Below, piece by piece: positions 16,171 to 25,239 of a stretch of 64,000 nucleotides of DNA. The notes beneath the pieces were generated by a model. It saw only the letters and a list, made by a program, of their open reading frames with translations, did not search any database and was not told the origin of the DNA. Position numbers and translations under genes: made by a program. The first letter of the stretch is position 1. Every line of letters begins with the position of its first letter. Source of the stretch: JAEUOS01 sp965279115 (lineage in GTDB: Bacteria; Pseudomonadota; Gammaproteobacteria; Burkholderiales; JAEUOS01); NCBI GenBank assembly GCA_965279115.1, contig OZ257137.1:6820001-6884000 (forward strand), in the 5' to 3' direction.

Positions 16171-17190
16171 TCAGGCAAGGGCGATGCGCGGATGCGCCAG
16201 CACCTCGCGGTTGACCACGAACTCCGGGCGCTTGCCCGACAGCGCGTCGACAATGCTCGCCAGGCCGATGGTGGCCATGTTGTGGAAGCATTCGTCGGTC
16301 CAGCACAGCGAGTGCGGGGTGACGATGACGTTGTCCATCGCCAGCAGCGGATTGGCGGGGTCGACCGGTTCCTGCTCGAACACGTCGGTGGCGGCCGCGG
16401 CCATGCGCCCTTCCTGCAAGGCCGTGATCAACGCCTTCTCGTCGACGATGGGCCCGCGCGCCACATTGATGAAGCAGGCGGTCGGTTTCATGCGCGCGAA
16501 CTGCTTCGCCCCCACCAGGTGGCGCGTGCCTTCGTCGAGCAGCGCTGCCACCACGATGAAGTCGGATTCCGCCATCAGGGTGTCGAGGTCGACCTTGCGC
16601 GCACCGAGATAACCCAGCTCGACGCTGCTGGCGTAAGGGTCGGCGGCGATGAGTTTCAGGTCGAAGGTGGCCGCCATGCGCAAGAGTTCCTTGCCGATGC
16701 GCCCGGCGCCGATCACGCCCAGCGTGCGCCCGGTGAGGCCGGTGCCCATGTTGTCCATGCGCTCGTGCCAGCGGCCGGTCCGGGTCAAGCGGTCCTTGAG
16801 TACCAGCTTGCCGGCAAGTGCCAGGATGAAGGTGAGCGCGATGGTGGCCACCGGGCGCGGCATCGCGGCGGGCGTGTTGGTGACCAGCACGCCGGCGGCC
16901 GTCATCGCCGCCACATCCACCGAGTCGTAACCCACGCCATGGCGCGCCACCACCTTGAGCCGGCAATCGGCGCGTGCGACGGCGGCGGCCGGCACCCGCG
17001 CCGCATTCACGTAGATGGCGTCATAGGCGGCCGCCTCGTCGGGACCGATCTCGGGCAGCTTCCTGGGCAGGTATTCCCATTCGATATTGGGCGCATCCTC
17101 GAGCACTTTCAGCGCGGCGGCGCCAAAGGCCGGTTGGCCGGCGGAATCCAGAATGTCGCGTGTGAGGCCTACCTTGAACTTGCTGCCCAT
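16171..17190 (-). CDS. D-isomer-specific 2-hydroxyacid dehydrogenase
   Basis: A 339-residue NAD-dependent dehydrogenase of the SerA/glyoxylate-reductase family. The nucleotide-binding motif is GRTLGVIGAGRIGKELLRMA. The family signature CFINVARGPIVDEKAL carries the catalytic arginine, a glutamate lies in DVFEQEPVD and the histidine in VTPHSLCWTDE. It interconverts a 2-keto acid and a D-2-hydroxy acid. The usual HxAWxT motif is HSLCWT here, which suggests a divergent substrate. The gene follows the HpcH aldolase with a 1-base gap and precedes the DHDPS-like gene, consistent with a sugar-acid pathway. Confidence 0.92.
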   Translation of the reverse strand: MGSKFKVGLTRDILDSAGQPAFGAAALKVLEDAPNIEWEYLPRKLPEIGPDEAAAYDAIYVNAARVPAAAVARADCRLKVVARHGVGYDSVDVAAMTAAGVLVTNTPAAMPRPVATIALTFILALAGKLVLKDRLTRTGRWHERMDNMGTGLTGRTLGVIGAGRIGKELLRMAATFDLKLIAADPYASSVELGYLGARKVDLDTLMAESDFIVVAALLDEGTRHLVGAKQFARMKPTACFINVARGPIVDEKALITALQEGRMAAAATDVFEQEPVDPANPLLAMDNVIVTPHSLCWTDECFHNMATIGLASIVDALSGKRPEFVVNREVLAHPRIALA

Positions 17191-17191
17191 G

Positions 17192-17974
17192 TCAGATCTC
17201 CTGTGCGGCCGCGCGCATCGCGGCCATGCCGTTGGCCAGTGCCGACTGCAGCAGCAACTGGTCTATGCCGTACCCCAGCAGGCGATACCCCTTGGCGAGG
17301 TATTCGCGCGCCAGCGCTTCATCAGTGGCGAGATAGGCCGCCGCCTTGCCGTTGGCCTCGCAGGCCGTGGCAATGCGCCGGACCGCGGCCACGTAATCCG
17401 GGTGGCCGAACTGCCCCGGAATGCCCATGAAATTGGTCAGGTCGAAATGCCCCAGCCACAAGGCATCGATCCCGTCGGTGGCGGCAATCGCCTCCACGTT
17501 GGCCAGCCCCTCGGCGGTCTCGATCTGCGCGATCACCATGGTGCGCGCGTGGATGGCCGCCATCTTGGCCGCCACGTCGCCGCCCTGGTAGTCGTCATGC
17601 GCGAAGCCGAACGCGGCGCCGCGCCTGCCTTGCGGCGGGTAACGCGTGCAGGACACGATCTGCGCGGCCTCCTCGGCCGTACCCACCATCGGCACCATCA
17701 CACCCAGCGCGCCGATATCCAGCGCCCGGGCGATGAAGTGGTACTCGCCGCGCGGCACCCGCACCATCGGCACCAGGTCCAGGCCGCGGCACAGGGCGAA
17801 TTGCGTCTTGAGGGTTTCGAAGCCCAGCCCGGTGTGCTCCATGTCGTAGAGCACATAGTCGGCACCGGCATTGCGCAGGATCTGCGGCAGGCCCGGGGTG
17901 AACATCTCGAACACCATGGCACCGTAGGCCCGGCCGCCGGCCGCGAGCTTCGCCTTGACGGGGTTTGTCCTCAT
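17192..17974 (-). CDS. HpcH/HpaI-family class II aldolase
   Basis: A 260-residue metal-dependent aldolase of the HpcH/HpaI group, which cleaves or forms 4-hydroxy-2-keto acids to pyruvate plus an aldehyde. Landmarks are YVLYDMEHTGLGF with the catalytic acid and histidine region, MVRVPRGEYHFIARALDIGALGVMVPMV, and IAQIETAEGLANVEAIAATDGIDALWLGHFDLTNFMG with the metal-binding Glu and Asp. The ATG at 17974 has an excellent AGGAGGAG ribosome site 4-8 bases upstream. It is adjacent to two other keto-acid enzymes. Confidence 0.92.
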   Translation of the reverse strand: MRTNPVKAKLAAGGRAYGAMVFEMFTPGLPQILRNAGADYVLYDMEHTGLGFETLKTQFALCRGLDLVPMVRVPRGEYHFIARALDIGALGVMVPMVGTAEEAAQIVSCTRYPPQGRRGAAFGFAHDDYQGGDVAAKMAAIHARTMVIAQIETAEGLANVEAIAATDGIDALWLGHFDLTNFMGIPGQFGHPDYVAAVRRIATACEANGKAAAYLATDEALAREYLAKGYRLLGYGIDQLLLQSALANGMAAMRAAAQEI

Positions 17975-18009
17975 CTCTCCTCCTCCCGCGTGGTCGCGGT
18001 GTTGTTCAG

Positions 18010-18855
18010 TCAGAACGGCACGAACTTTTCGCCGTCCCATTTCAGTCGCGTGGGCCCGGGTATTGCACGTTCGGCCACCGGGTGCAAGGCGTCGCCGGGA
18101 AAGGCCAGACAACGCACGCCACCGTCCTCGAAAGCGCGCGGCTGCACGATGGGCGGCCGGCGCGAACGCGCGTCGGCCATCACCGCGTCCAGGCTATCGA
18201 ACAGTGCCAGATGCGCCAGGCTCATATAAGTGGGTGGCGCCAGCTTGATACCGCCTGCGGCCCAGCGTTCCACCGCATCGTGCGGATCAAGCCATTCACT
18301 GTGCGTGGCTTCGTAGTCGTCATGCACCGCCGCCTGCTCCGGTGGGGCCACGGCAAGAAAGAAGCGCGCATCGAACCGGCGCACCACGAACGGTGGTGTC
18401 ACCCAGCGCACCCACGGCACCATCGCGGCGGCGTCCAGCATCACGCCGATGGAGGCCAGCACATCGGCCAGCGGCTCCTTGGCGTTGACGCGATCACGCG
18501 CGGCCTTGAGATCGGCAGACACGCCGTGCGCCAGCAAGACGCCAGCCTCCTCGAAGGTTTCGCGCGCCGCGGCGACGAACATGCCGGCGGCGCGCTCGCG
18601 CGGCAGGTCTTCGCCCAGCGCGGCGACGTCGAGGGCGTCCAGTCCATGGACGCGCGCCAACGCCGCCGGCGCACTGTCCGCCGCGTCAATCTTGCCGCCG
18701 GGGAACACGTGCGCCTCGCCCAGCACGTCGGACAAGCCGCTGCGCTTGACCATGAACACCTCGAAGCCGCGCGGCGCTTCGCGCAGCAAGAGTACGGTGG
18801 CCGCGTCGCGCGGCACCGTGACTTCATTTTCCTTTGCTTCAGGTCCGAGCTTCAT
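18010..18855 (-). CDS. Nudix hydrolase, NUDT19-like
   Basis: A 281-residue Nudix protein. The Nudix box is split: FPGGKID near residues 51-57 and the metal-binding ARETFEEAGVLL near 97-108 are separated by an insertion of about 40 residues, as in eukaryotic NUDT19-type CoA and nucleotide diphosphatases. The likely substrate is an acyl-CoA or nucleotide-linked diphosphate; this is inferred from the insertion only. It is a clear paralogue of the gene at 19464-20369, with similar N- and C-terminal motifs (ATVLLLR and VAERAIPGPTRL versus VMPGPTRL). The tag gene lies between the two. Confidence 0.9.
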   Translation of the reverse strand: MKLGPEAKENEVTVPRDAATVLLLREAPRGFEVFMVKRSGLSDVLGEAHVFPGGKIDAADSAPAALARVHGLDALDVAALGEDLPRERAAGMFVAAARETFEEAGVLLAHGVSADLKAARDRVNAKEPLADVLASIGVMLDAAAMVPWVRWVTPPFVVRRFDARFFLAVAPPEQAAVHDDYEATHSEWLDPHDAVERWAAGGIKLAPPTYMSLAHLALFDSLDAVMADARSRRPPIVQPRAFEDGGVRCLAFPGDALHPVAERAIPGPTRLKWDGEKFVPF

Positions 18856-18864
18856 TTCTTTCCC

Positions 18865-19458
18865 TCATTTCTTCCCGATCCGGGCCACGTCGTGGAAACG
18901 ACAGCAGCCGGTTTCGTGATCGTTCACCATGCCGGTGGCCTGCATGAGCGAATAGCAGATGGTCGAGCCGACGAACTTGCAGCCATAGGCGAGCAGCGCC
19001 TTGCTCATCGCGTCGGACTCCGGCGTCTTGGCCGGCGCGTCGCGGTAGGACTTCCAGCGGTTGGTGCGCGGCTTGCCACCTGCGAAGCGCCACAGGAAGG
19101 CGTCCAGCGAGCCGTGCTCTGCGCGGATTTTCAGCACCGCCTGCGCGTTGAGGATGGTCGAGGCCACCTTGGCACGATTGCGCACGATGCCGGGGTCGGC
19201 CAGCAGGCGCTGCTGGTCGGCCGCGGTGAATTGCGCCACCTTTGCGGCGTCGAAATTCGCAAAGGCGGCGCGATAGTTCTCGCGCTTGCGGAGGATGGTG
19301 ATCCACGAAAGCCCGGCCTGCGCGCCCTCGAGGATCATCATCTCGAACAGATGCCGGTCGTCATGCGAGGGCACGCCCCATTCGCAGTCGTGATAACGGA
19401 TGTAAAGCGGGTCGTCGGATACCCAACCACAGCGATGCACGGCCGCACCGGTCGCCAT
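18865..19458 (-). CDS. tag: DNA-3-methyladenine glycosylase I
   Basis: A 197-residue base-excision repair enzyme that removes 3-methyladenine from alkylated DNA. The N-terminal zinc ligands Cys10 and His23 are in HRCGWVSDD...YHDCEWG, and the C-terminal ligands His181 and Cys185 are in MVNDHETGCC. EGAQAGLSWITILRKRENYRAAF is the diagnostic core with the base-recognition glutamate, and KFVGSTICYSLMQATGMVND is the second family signature. The length matches E. coli Tag. It sits between two Nudix paralogues with gaps of only 9 and 5 bases. Confidence 0.96.
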   Translation of the reverse strand: MATGAAVHRCGWVSDDPLYIRYHDCEWGVPSHDDRHLFEMMILEGAQAGLSWITILRKRENYRAAFANFDAAKVAQFTAADQQRLLADPGIVRNRAKVASTILNAQAVLKIRAEHGSLDAFLWRFAGGKPRTNRWKSYRDAPAKTPESDAMSKALLAYGCKFVGSTICYSLMQATGMVNDHETGCCRFHDVARIGKK

Positions 19459-19463
19459 GATGT

Positions 19464-20369
19464 TCAGCCCGGCAGGCTGTCCAGGCCCTCGAAGGGCTCG
19501 AAGCGGCCTTTGCGGAAAATCAGGCGGGTCGGCCCGGGCATGACCTGGTCCGGGTGGTCATGCAGGGGGTCGCCCGGATAGGCCACCGCCCGCGTGCCCT
19601 CGTGCTCGAAGGGGCGCGGGTCGATGCGGCGCGGCCAGCGCACGGCATCCGGGTGCATGGCTGCGTCCACGCTGTCGTGCGCGGCCAGTTCTATCAGGCT
19701 CATCAACTGCGGCGGCGCCAGCATGATCTCGCCGGCGCGAAACCGCGCCAGCGCCGCGCGCGGGCTCATCCACACGCTGTCGGTGGCTTCATGGTTGTCG
19801 TGGCGCGCCACCTGGTCGGAAGGCGCACGGGCCAGGAAGAAACGCGAATCAAAGCGCTTGCGCGCCAGCGACGGCATCTTGGGTGTGACCCAGCGCGACC
19901 AGGGCAACAATGAACTCACCCGCAGGCGCAAATCCAGTTCCTCCAGCACCTCGATGAAGGAATAGCCCTGGCGTGAAAGCGCGCTGGCCGCCTCGGCGTG
20001 CTGTGCAGCCGCCGGGCTGCCATCCGCCAGATTGGCCAGCAGGACGCCCGCCTCCTCGAAAGTCTCGCGACCGGCCGCCACGTAGCAGGCGGCCGCGGCA
20101 CGCGTCTCCAGTGCCGGGTCGCCCAACGCGCCATGCAGCGCGTGGTCGACGCTGTCGATGCGCGCCATCATGTCGTCGTCGCCGTCCTCGCGATCGACCT
20201 TGCCGCCGGGAAAAACATAGGCGCCGCCCAGCACGTCGGACTCGTCGCTGCGACGCTGCATGAGGATCTCGAATCCGCCGGCCGCGTCGCGCAACAACAG
20301 CACCGTGGCGGACGGGCGCGGCGGGGTTTCCACCACCTCATGGTTGATCGTGAATCCGGGTGTGCTCAC
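19464..20369 (-). CDS. Nudix hydrolase, NUDT19-like (second copy)
   Basis: A 301-residue Nudix protein with the same split box as its neighbour: YVFPGGKVD and GRETFEEAGVLL separated by about 45 residues. A GTG start at 20369 is chosen because it overlaps the stop of the HIBADH-like gene (GTGA) and begins just before the family N-terminus; the open frame up to 20450 runs back into that gene. The C-terminal signature is YPGDPLHDHPDQVMPGPTRLIF. The two copies plus tag form a compact cassette, perhaps housecleaning of damaged nucleotides or CoA derivatives next to a DNA repair enzyme. Confidence 0.88.
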   Translation of the reverse strand: MSTPGFTINHEVVETPPRPSATVLLLRDAAGGFEILMQRRSDESDVLGGAYVFPGGKVDREDGDDDMMARIDSVDHALHGALGDPALETRAAAACYVAAGRETFEEAGVLLANLADGSPAAAQHAEAASALSRQGYSFIEVLEELDLRLRVSSLLPWSRWVTPKMPSLARKRFDSRFFLARAPSDQVARHDNHEATDSVWMSPRAALARFRAGEIMLAPPQLMSLIELAAHDSVDAAMHPDAVRWPRRIDPRPFEHEGTRAVAYPGDPLHDHPDQVMPGPTRLIFRKGRFEPFEGLDSLPG

Positions 20370-21256
20370 TTGGGAATCGCCTTGCCGTTGATGCGGCCCA
20401 CTTCGAGAAACAGGCCGCTGTGGTCCACACCCGCGCCGCCGTTCTCGCACAGCGAGGCGTACATGTCGCGCACCAGGGTGGTGATGGGAAGCTGGTAGCC
20501 GTCCGCGCCTGCGGCGGCATCCAGCGCGTTGTTCATGTCCTTCAATTGCACGGTGGCGGTGGCGCGCGCGGCGAAGTCACCCTTCAACATGCGCTCGCCA
20601 TGCACCTCGAGGATCTTGCTGCCGGCAAAGCCGCCGCGGATGGCCTCGCGCACCAGCGCCGGGTCTGCGCCGCCGGCCTCGGCCAGTTGCAGCGCTTCGG
20701 CCACCGCGCCGATGGTGATGCCGACGATCATCTGGTTGGCGAGCTTGGCGAGTTGGCCCGCACCGTGCGGGCCGACGCGCACCGCGCTGCCGAGCGCCTT
20801 GAACACCGGCAGTGCCGAAGCAAAATCCTCATCCTCACCGCCCGCCATGATGGCGAGCGTCCCTGCCGCCGCGCCCAGCGTGCCGCCGGACACCGGCGCG
20901 TCGATATGCCGTACACCGAGGGCCGCCAGACGCACCGCGTGGTCGCGCGCTTCGCGCGGCTTGATGGAACTCATGTCGATGACCAGCGCGCCGCGCTTCA
21001 TCGCAGCGGCCACGCCCTGCCCGAACAGGACATCCTCGACCACCGCGCCGTTCTCCAGCATGGTGATGACGACATCGGCGCCGGCCACTGCTGCTGCCGC
21101 GCTGTCGGCGACGCGCGCGCCGTCAGCCACCAGCCGTTCCGCCTTGGCGCGGGTACGGTTCCATGCCACCAGCGGGAAGCCCGCCTTGAGAAGATTCTTC
21201 GCCATCGGCTCGCCCATCAGGCCGATGCCCAGCAATGCTATGACGGGGTTTGACAC
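20366..21256 (-). CDS. 3-hydroxyisobutyrate / tartronate-semialdehyde dehydrogenase family protein
   Basis: A 296-residue beta-hydroxyacid dehydrogenase. The Rossmann motif is ALLGIGLMGEPMAKNLLKAGF. The substrate signature is HIDAPVSGGTLGAAAGTLAIMAGG, and the catalytic lysine is in AGQLAKLANQMIVG. The family reduces tartronate semialdehyde (GarR/GlxR) or oxidises 3-hydroxyisobutyrate (MmsB); the sequence alone does not decide. The start codon is GTG at 21256. It heads the minus-strand run down to 15282. The divergent Ldh-type gene starts 130 bases away, so they share a control region. Confidence 0.92.
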   Translation of the reverse strand: MSNPVIALLGIGLMGEPMAKNLLKAGFPLVAWNRTRAKAERLVADGARVADSAAAAVAGADVVITMLENGAVVEDVLFGQGVAAAMKRGALVIDMSSIKPREARDHAVRLAALGVRHIDAPVSGGTLGAAAGTLAIMAGGEDEDFASALPVFKALGSAVRVGPHGAGQLAKLANQMIVGITIGAVAEALQLAEAGGADPALVREAIRGGFAGSKILEVHGERMLKGDFAARATATVQLKDMNNALDAAAGADGYQLPITTLVRDMYASLCENGGAGVDHSGLFLEVGRINGKAIPK

Positions 21257-21386
21257 GGTGGAAATCGCGGAAAGGGAATGACGCCGGGGAGGGATAACGA
21301 GGCTTTACAATCGCAGGCCATTATCGGCGCTGGTCACGATTAAAGCAAACCGCGCTGCACACAAAAGCCCCACGGAGACAGACCTG

Positions 21387-22442
21387 ATGACACACAGATA
21401 TTCGGCCGATGCACTCACCCGCCACGCAGTCTCGCTGCTGGTGGCCGCCGGCGTCGAAGCCCCGAAAGCCACCACCGTGGCCGAGATCCTGGTCGAAGGC
21501 GACCTGATGGGCCACGACACCCACGGGCTCGCGCTGCTCGGTCCTTACCTGAACGAAGTGGCCAATGGCGCCATGGCGCCTGCCGGCGAACCCACGGTGC
21601 TCAACCAGCGGCCGGCCACCCAGGTATGGGACGGTTTGCGCCTGCCCGGCCCGTGGCTGGTGGTGCAGGCCATGGAAGCCTGCGCCACCATGGCGCGCAC
21701 CTATGGAACGGGCACGGTGGTGATCCGCCGCTCGCACCACATCGCCGCGCTTACCGCCTACCTGAAGCGCGCTACCGATCAGGGTCTGCTGATGTTGCTG
21801 TACTGCAGCGACCGCAACAGCGCCAGCGTCGCCCCCTACGGCGGGCGCGACCCGGTGTTCACGCCCAACCCGATGGCCTTCGGCATTCCCACCGGCGGCG
21901 AGCCCATCCTGGTCGATGTCTCATGTTCGATCACCACCAACGGCATGAGCGGGCGCCTGGCCAAGGAGGGCAAGCGCTTTCCCGGCAAATGGCTGCTCGA
22001 CGACAAGGGGGAGCCTACCGATGATCCAAAGTACGGCCTGCCGGGCGGCGGCGGTTCCATCCAGCTGCTGGGCGGCACCGATGCCGGCCACAAGGGCTAC
22101 GGACTGACACTGCTGGTGGAGTCGCTTACCGGCGGGCTCGCCGCCCATGGTCGCGCCGACCCCAAGGAGGGCTGGGGCGCCACGGTGTTCGTGCAGTTGC
22201 TCGACCCCGAGGCGTTCGGCGGCCTTGAAGGCGCCACCCGGCAGATCGATTTCGTCGCGGCGGCCTGCCATGCCTCCACGCCGCGCACGCCCGGCCAGCC
22301 GGTGCGCCTGCCCGGCGAGCGCGGCCTGGCGCGGCGTGCCGAACAGCTGGCCGGTGGCGTGGTGCTGCATCCATCGATCATGCCGCTGCTCGCGCCGTGG
22401 CAGGACAAGTTCGGGATTGCCGCACCGGCGGCGCTGGCCTGA
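21387..22442 (+). CDS. Malate/L-lactate dehydrogenase (Ldh2 family)
   Basis: A 351-residue NAD(P)-dependent oxidoreductase of the Ldh2/MDH2 family (ureidoglycolate dehydrogenase, sulfolactate dehydrogenase, 2,3-diketogulonate reductase), unrelated to classical LDH. Landmarks are LVEGDLMGHDTHGLALLGPYL at the N-terminus, the catalytic histidine in IRRSHHIAALTAYL, PYGGRDPVFTPNPMAFGIPT, and KGYGLTLLVESLTGGLA near the C-terminus. The exact 2-hydroxy or 2-keto acid substrate is not determinable. It is divergent from the HIBADH-like gene and convergent with the MhpD-like gene. Confidence 0.92.
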   Translation: MTHRYSADALTRHAVSLLVAAGVEAPKATTVAEILVEGDLMGHDTHGLALLGPYLNEVANGAMAPAGEPTVLNQRPATQVWDGLRLPGPWLVVQAMEACATMARTYGTGTVVIRRSHHIAALTAYLKRATDQGLLMLLYCSDRNSASVAPYGGRDPVFTPNPMAFGIPTGGEPILVDVSCSITTNGMSGRLAKEGKRFPGKWLLDDKGEPTDDPKYGLPGGGGSIQLLGGTDAGHKGYGLTLLVESLTGGLAAHGRADPKEGWGATVFVQLLDPEAFGGLEGATRQIDFVAAACHASTPRTPGQPVRLPGERGLARRAEQLAGGVVLHPSIMPLLAPWQDKFGIAAPAALA

Positions 22443-22447
22443 TGGTT

Positions 22448-23272
22448 TCAGGCAGACAGCTGCATCCGCACCTCGCCCAGCCCTTCCACCCCGAAGCTCA
22501 CGTCATCGCCGGCAGCGGGGAACTTGGAGGTCACAAGACTGCCGGTGATGACGAATTCGCCGGCCTTGAAGCCCTGGCCGCGCGAGTGCAGGTGGCGCGC
22601 CATCCACAGCATCGCGTCGAGCGGATGGCCGAGCACGTCACGTCCATGGCCGCTGCCGACCTCCGCCCCGTTGATGCTGGCCACACCGCGCGCGGCGCCC
22701 AGGTCGAGCGACTGCCAGCCGGTGTTCCAGTCGCCCAGCACCACGCCGGCGTTCCATGCGTTGTCGGCCGCCAGGGACAGCATGGTCGCACCGTCGTCCT
22801 TGCCGAAGCGCGAGTAGTCGGCACTGCGGTCGTCGATCAGTTCGAAGGCCGCACAGGCCGCATCGATGCAGGCGGTGATCGCCTCGCGGGTTCGCGGCGG
22901 TGCGGCGGGATCGGTGTCGCGCGAAATGCGAAAGGCGATCTCGCATTCAAAACCGAAATGCACGCCGCGCGAAACGGCGATCGCCGCCGGCGAGCGATGC
23001 ACCTGGCCGCCCAGCACCTGGCCGGCGATCGAATCATCGTAGCCCACGAAGGCACGCATCTGCGGCGTGGTGAGCGCGATCTTGTGACCGACCCGCGTAC
23101 CGCCGCCACCGGCGGCAAACAGCGCCACCAGCGCATCCTGCACGTCATAGGCCGCGCCGATCGAAGGCGGCAGATCGGCGCCGGCCAGCGGCGTGAACGT
23201 GCGGCGGGCATGATGCCCGTCGAAAAGCGCTTGCGCGGCGCGCTGTGCGCCAGTCCAGTCGGTGGCTGCCAT
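22448..23272 (-). CDS. 2-keto-4-pentenoate hydratase-family protein
   Basis: A 274-residue member of the MhpD/fumarylacetoacetase-like fold, comprising hydratases and decarboxylases of aromatic meta-cleavage products. Landmarks are AYDVQDALVALF, GHKIALTTPQMRAFVGYDDSIAGQVL and FGFECEIAFRISRD with the metal-binding glutamates, then AAFELIDDR and DVLGHPLDAMLWMARHLHSRGQGFKAGEFVITGSL. The ATG at 23272 has AAGGA upstream; an extension to 23326 lacks support. No other meta-cleavage gene is adjacent. It faces the Ldh2-type gene tail to tail with 5 bases between them. Confidence 0.9.
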   Translation of the reverse strand: MAATDWTGAQRAAQALFDGHHARRTFTPLAGADLPPSIGAAYDVQDALVALFAAGGGGTRVGHKIALTTPQMRAFVGYDDSIAGQVLGGQVHRSPAAIAVSRGVHFGFECEIAFRISRDTDPAAPPRTREAITACIDAACAAFELIDDRSADYSRFGKDDGATMLSLAADNAWNAGVVLGDWNTGWQSLDLGAARGVASINGAEVGSGHGRDVLGHPLDAMLWMARHLHSRGQGFKAGEFVITGSLVTSKFPAAGDDVSFGVEGLGEVRMQLSA

Positions 23273-23361
23273 CGGGGTGTCCTTGCATTCGGTGCGGGAG
23301 GCGGCATTATCGCCGCCGCCCGCCATGACGTCGACCCGCCTGGCCGGCCGGGAGCGCCGGC

Positions 23362-24264
23362 ATGAGCAGTCACGCGCCGAATCGCCGCAAGGGCGTGCTT
23401 CTGATGCTGGGCGCCGGCCTGTGCTGGAGCCTGGGTGGCCTGATCGTGCGCGCCTTGACGGTCAAGGACTCGTGGGAGATCGTCTTCTGGCGCTCGCTTT
23501 TCATGGGCGCATTCGTCGCGGTGGTGCTGGTGGCCATGCACGGCCGGCAGGCGATGGCCCAGGTGCGCGCGGTGGGCGCCGGCGGCGTGGTGGCGGCCCT
23601 CTGCCTGGCCGCGCAGATCTACTTCTTCATCCTTTCGCTGGGCAAGACGGCAACGGCCAACACTTTCGTGCTGATGAGCATTTCGCCGCTGGTCACCGCG
23701 GTCACGGGATGGCTGTTTCTGGGCGAGCGCGTGCGCTGGACCACCTGGGCGGCTATCGCCGTCGCCCTCGCAGGGATTGCCATCATGTTCGGCGACGGCT
23801 TTCGCGTGGAGGCGGCCTCCTCGCAATGGCTTGGCAACCTGTTCGCCCTGTTCGTACCACTGGCCTATGCCACGCAGATCCTGTTCGTGCGGCGCATGCA
23901 GCGCCCCGGTGCTGCGCCGCCCAACCTGCTGCCCACCATTCTGATCGCCGGCGTGATCGCCGCTGTCCCGGCCTTCCTGCTGGCGCCGGCCCTGGTCGCA
24001 AGCCCGACCGACATCGCGCTGCTGGCGCTGATGGGTTGCGTGCAACTCGGGCTGGGCTGCCTGTTGATGACGCTTGCCGTGCCGCATTTGCGCGCCGCGG
24101 AAATGGGTCTCCTCGCGCTCACCGAAACCATACTCGCGCCCGTGTGGGTTTGGCTGGGTGTGGGCGAGGTGCCGGCCGGCGCCGCGCTGGCGGGCGGCGC
24201 CCTCATCATCGCGGCCCTGGTGGCCAACGGCTGGGTCAGCCTGCGCGAAGACTCAGGCCGATGA
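23362..24264 (+). CDS. EamA/DMT-family transporter
   Basis: A 300-residue inner-membrane protein with about ten transmembrane helices in two EamA repeats. The first repeat has GAGLCWSLGGLIVRALTV and SISPLVTAVTGWLFLGERVRWTTWAAIAVALAG, and the second ends LTETILAPVWVWLGVGEVPAGAALAGGALIIAALV. DMT transporters usually export metabolites or amino acids. It is divergent from the hydratase gene. The 3' end overlaps the next transporter gene tail to tail by 12 bases. Confidence 0.92.
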   Translation: MSSHAPNRRKGVLLMLGAGLCWSLGGLIVRALTVKDSWEIVFWRSLFMGAFVAVVLVAMHGRQAMAQVRAVGAGGVVAALCLAAQIYFFILSLGKTATANTFVLMSISPLVTAVTGWLFLGERVRWTTWAAIAVALAGIAIMFGDGFRVEAASSQWLGNLFALFVPLAYATQILFVRRMQRPGAAPPNLLPTILIAGVIAAVPAFLLAPALVASPTDIALLALMGCVQLGLGCLLMTLAVPHLRAAEMGLLALTETILAPVWVWLGVGEVPAGAALAGGALIIAALVANGWVSLREDSGR

Positions 24265-25191
24265 TGCCAGGCGCGCCTGGCGCCGGTCCAGCAGGTTGGA
24301 GACCACCAGCGCGGCGATCACGATGGCCGACCCGACCCATTCCACCGGCATGGGCATGCGGCCACGCAGCGCGTCCACCGCGAATACCGCCACCGGCGTG
24401 GCATTGGCGATAAGCAGGGTGTTGACCGCGCCGAGACGCGCGACGGCGATGGCGAACAGGAAGATCGCCACGTAGAACGGGAATACGCCGATATAGACGA
24501 TCGCCGGCAGTTGCGCCAGCACCGTTTCGGCGCTCGGCACCTTGGCGATGCCAAGCGGGGTGAGCAGGATGGTCAGCACCACGATGCCCGCCGTGCCGGC
24601 CAGGCAGGCAAGCGTGGTGTAGCGCAAGGGCGACCAGCCGGGAAATCGCTGCGCGCCCAGCGTATAGGCGATCCAGCCGACGGCGCCGACGAGCGCCATC
24701 GCGTCGCCGATCAGCGAGCCGCCGGAAATGGCGCTGTGAAAATCGCCGCGCGTGATCACCAGGGCAAGCCCGAAAAACGCCACGCCGATGCAGACGGCGG
24801 TGTGGGTGTTGGGCCGGCGGCCGCGCGTCACCCACAGCCAGAAGGCGGTCAGCATGGGCTGCAGGGCCATGATGATCGATACATGGCCGGGGCTGGTGTA
24901 GTACAGCGCCCAGAACACGATCAGGCCGAACACCATGAACCCGGCGCAACCATGAATGGCCAGGAGTCCGCCCTTGCCTTCGGTGGCGAAGGCGCGCGGG
25001 CCTTCGCGCCACCACAAGGTCGCGGCGAACAGCGCCGCGCCTATGCCATAGCGCAGCACGCCGAAGTAATACTGGTCCATGAACTGCAGGACATGCTGCG
25101 ACAGGGGCAGCTGCGTGCCCCAGAACAACACGGTGACCACCATGCCGAGGGTCGCCGCGCCCTTGCCGCGCGCCTCGGCCGCGGCGTTCAA
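24253..25191 (-). CDS. EamA/DMT-family transporter
   Basis: A 312-residue drug/metabolite transporter, also with two EamA repeats and about ten helices. It begins GMVVTVLFWGTQLPLS, contains HVSIIMALQPMLTAFWLWVTRGRRPNTHTAVCIGVAFFG in the first repeat and ends NATPVAVFAVDALRGRMPMPVEWVGSAIVIAALV. It is only distantly related to the neighbouring EamA gene, so a recent duplication is unlikely. The substrate is unknown. Confidence 0.92.
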   Translation of the reverse strand: MNAAAEARGKGAATLGMVVTVLFWGTQLPLSQHVLQFMDQYYFGVLRYGIGAALFAATLWWREGPRAFATEGKGGLLAIHGCAGFMVFGLIVFWALYYTSPGHVSIIMALQPMLTAFWLWVTRGRRPNTHTAVCIGVAFFGLALVITRGDFHSAISGGSLIGDAMALVGAVGWIAYTLGAQRFPGWSPLRYTTLACLAGTAGIVVLTILLTPLGIAKVPSAETVLAQLPAIVYIGVFPFYVAIFLFAIAVARLGAVNTLLIANATPVAVFAVDALRGRMPMPVEWVGSAIVIAALVVSNLLDRRQARLASSA

Positions 25192-25239
25192 GGCCAGCCC
25201 ATTCTGAAACGCCGCGTCAACTAAAGGGTCGCTCGCACG

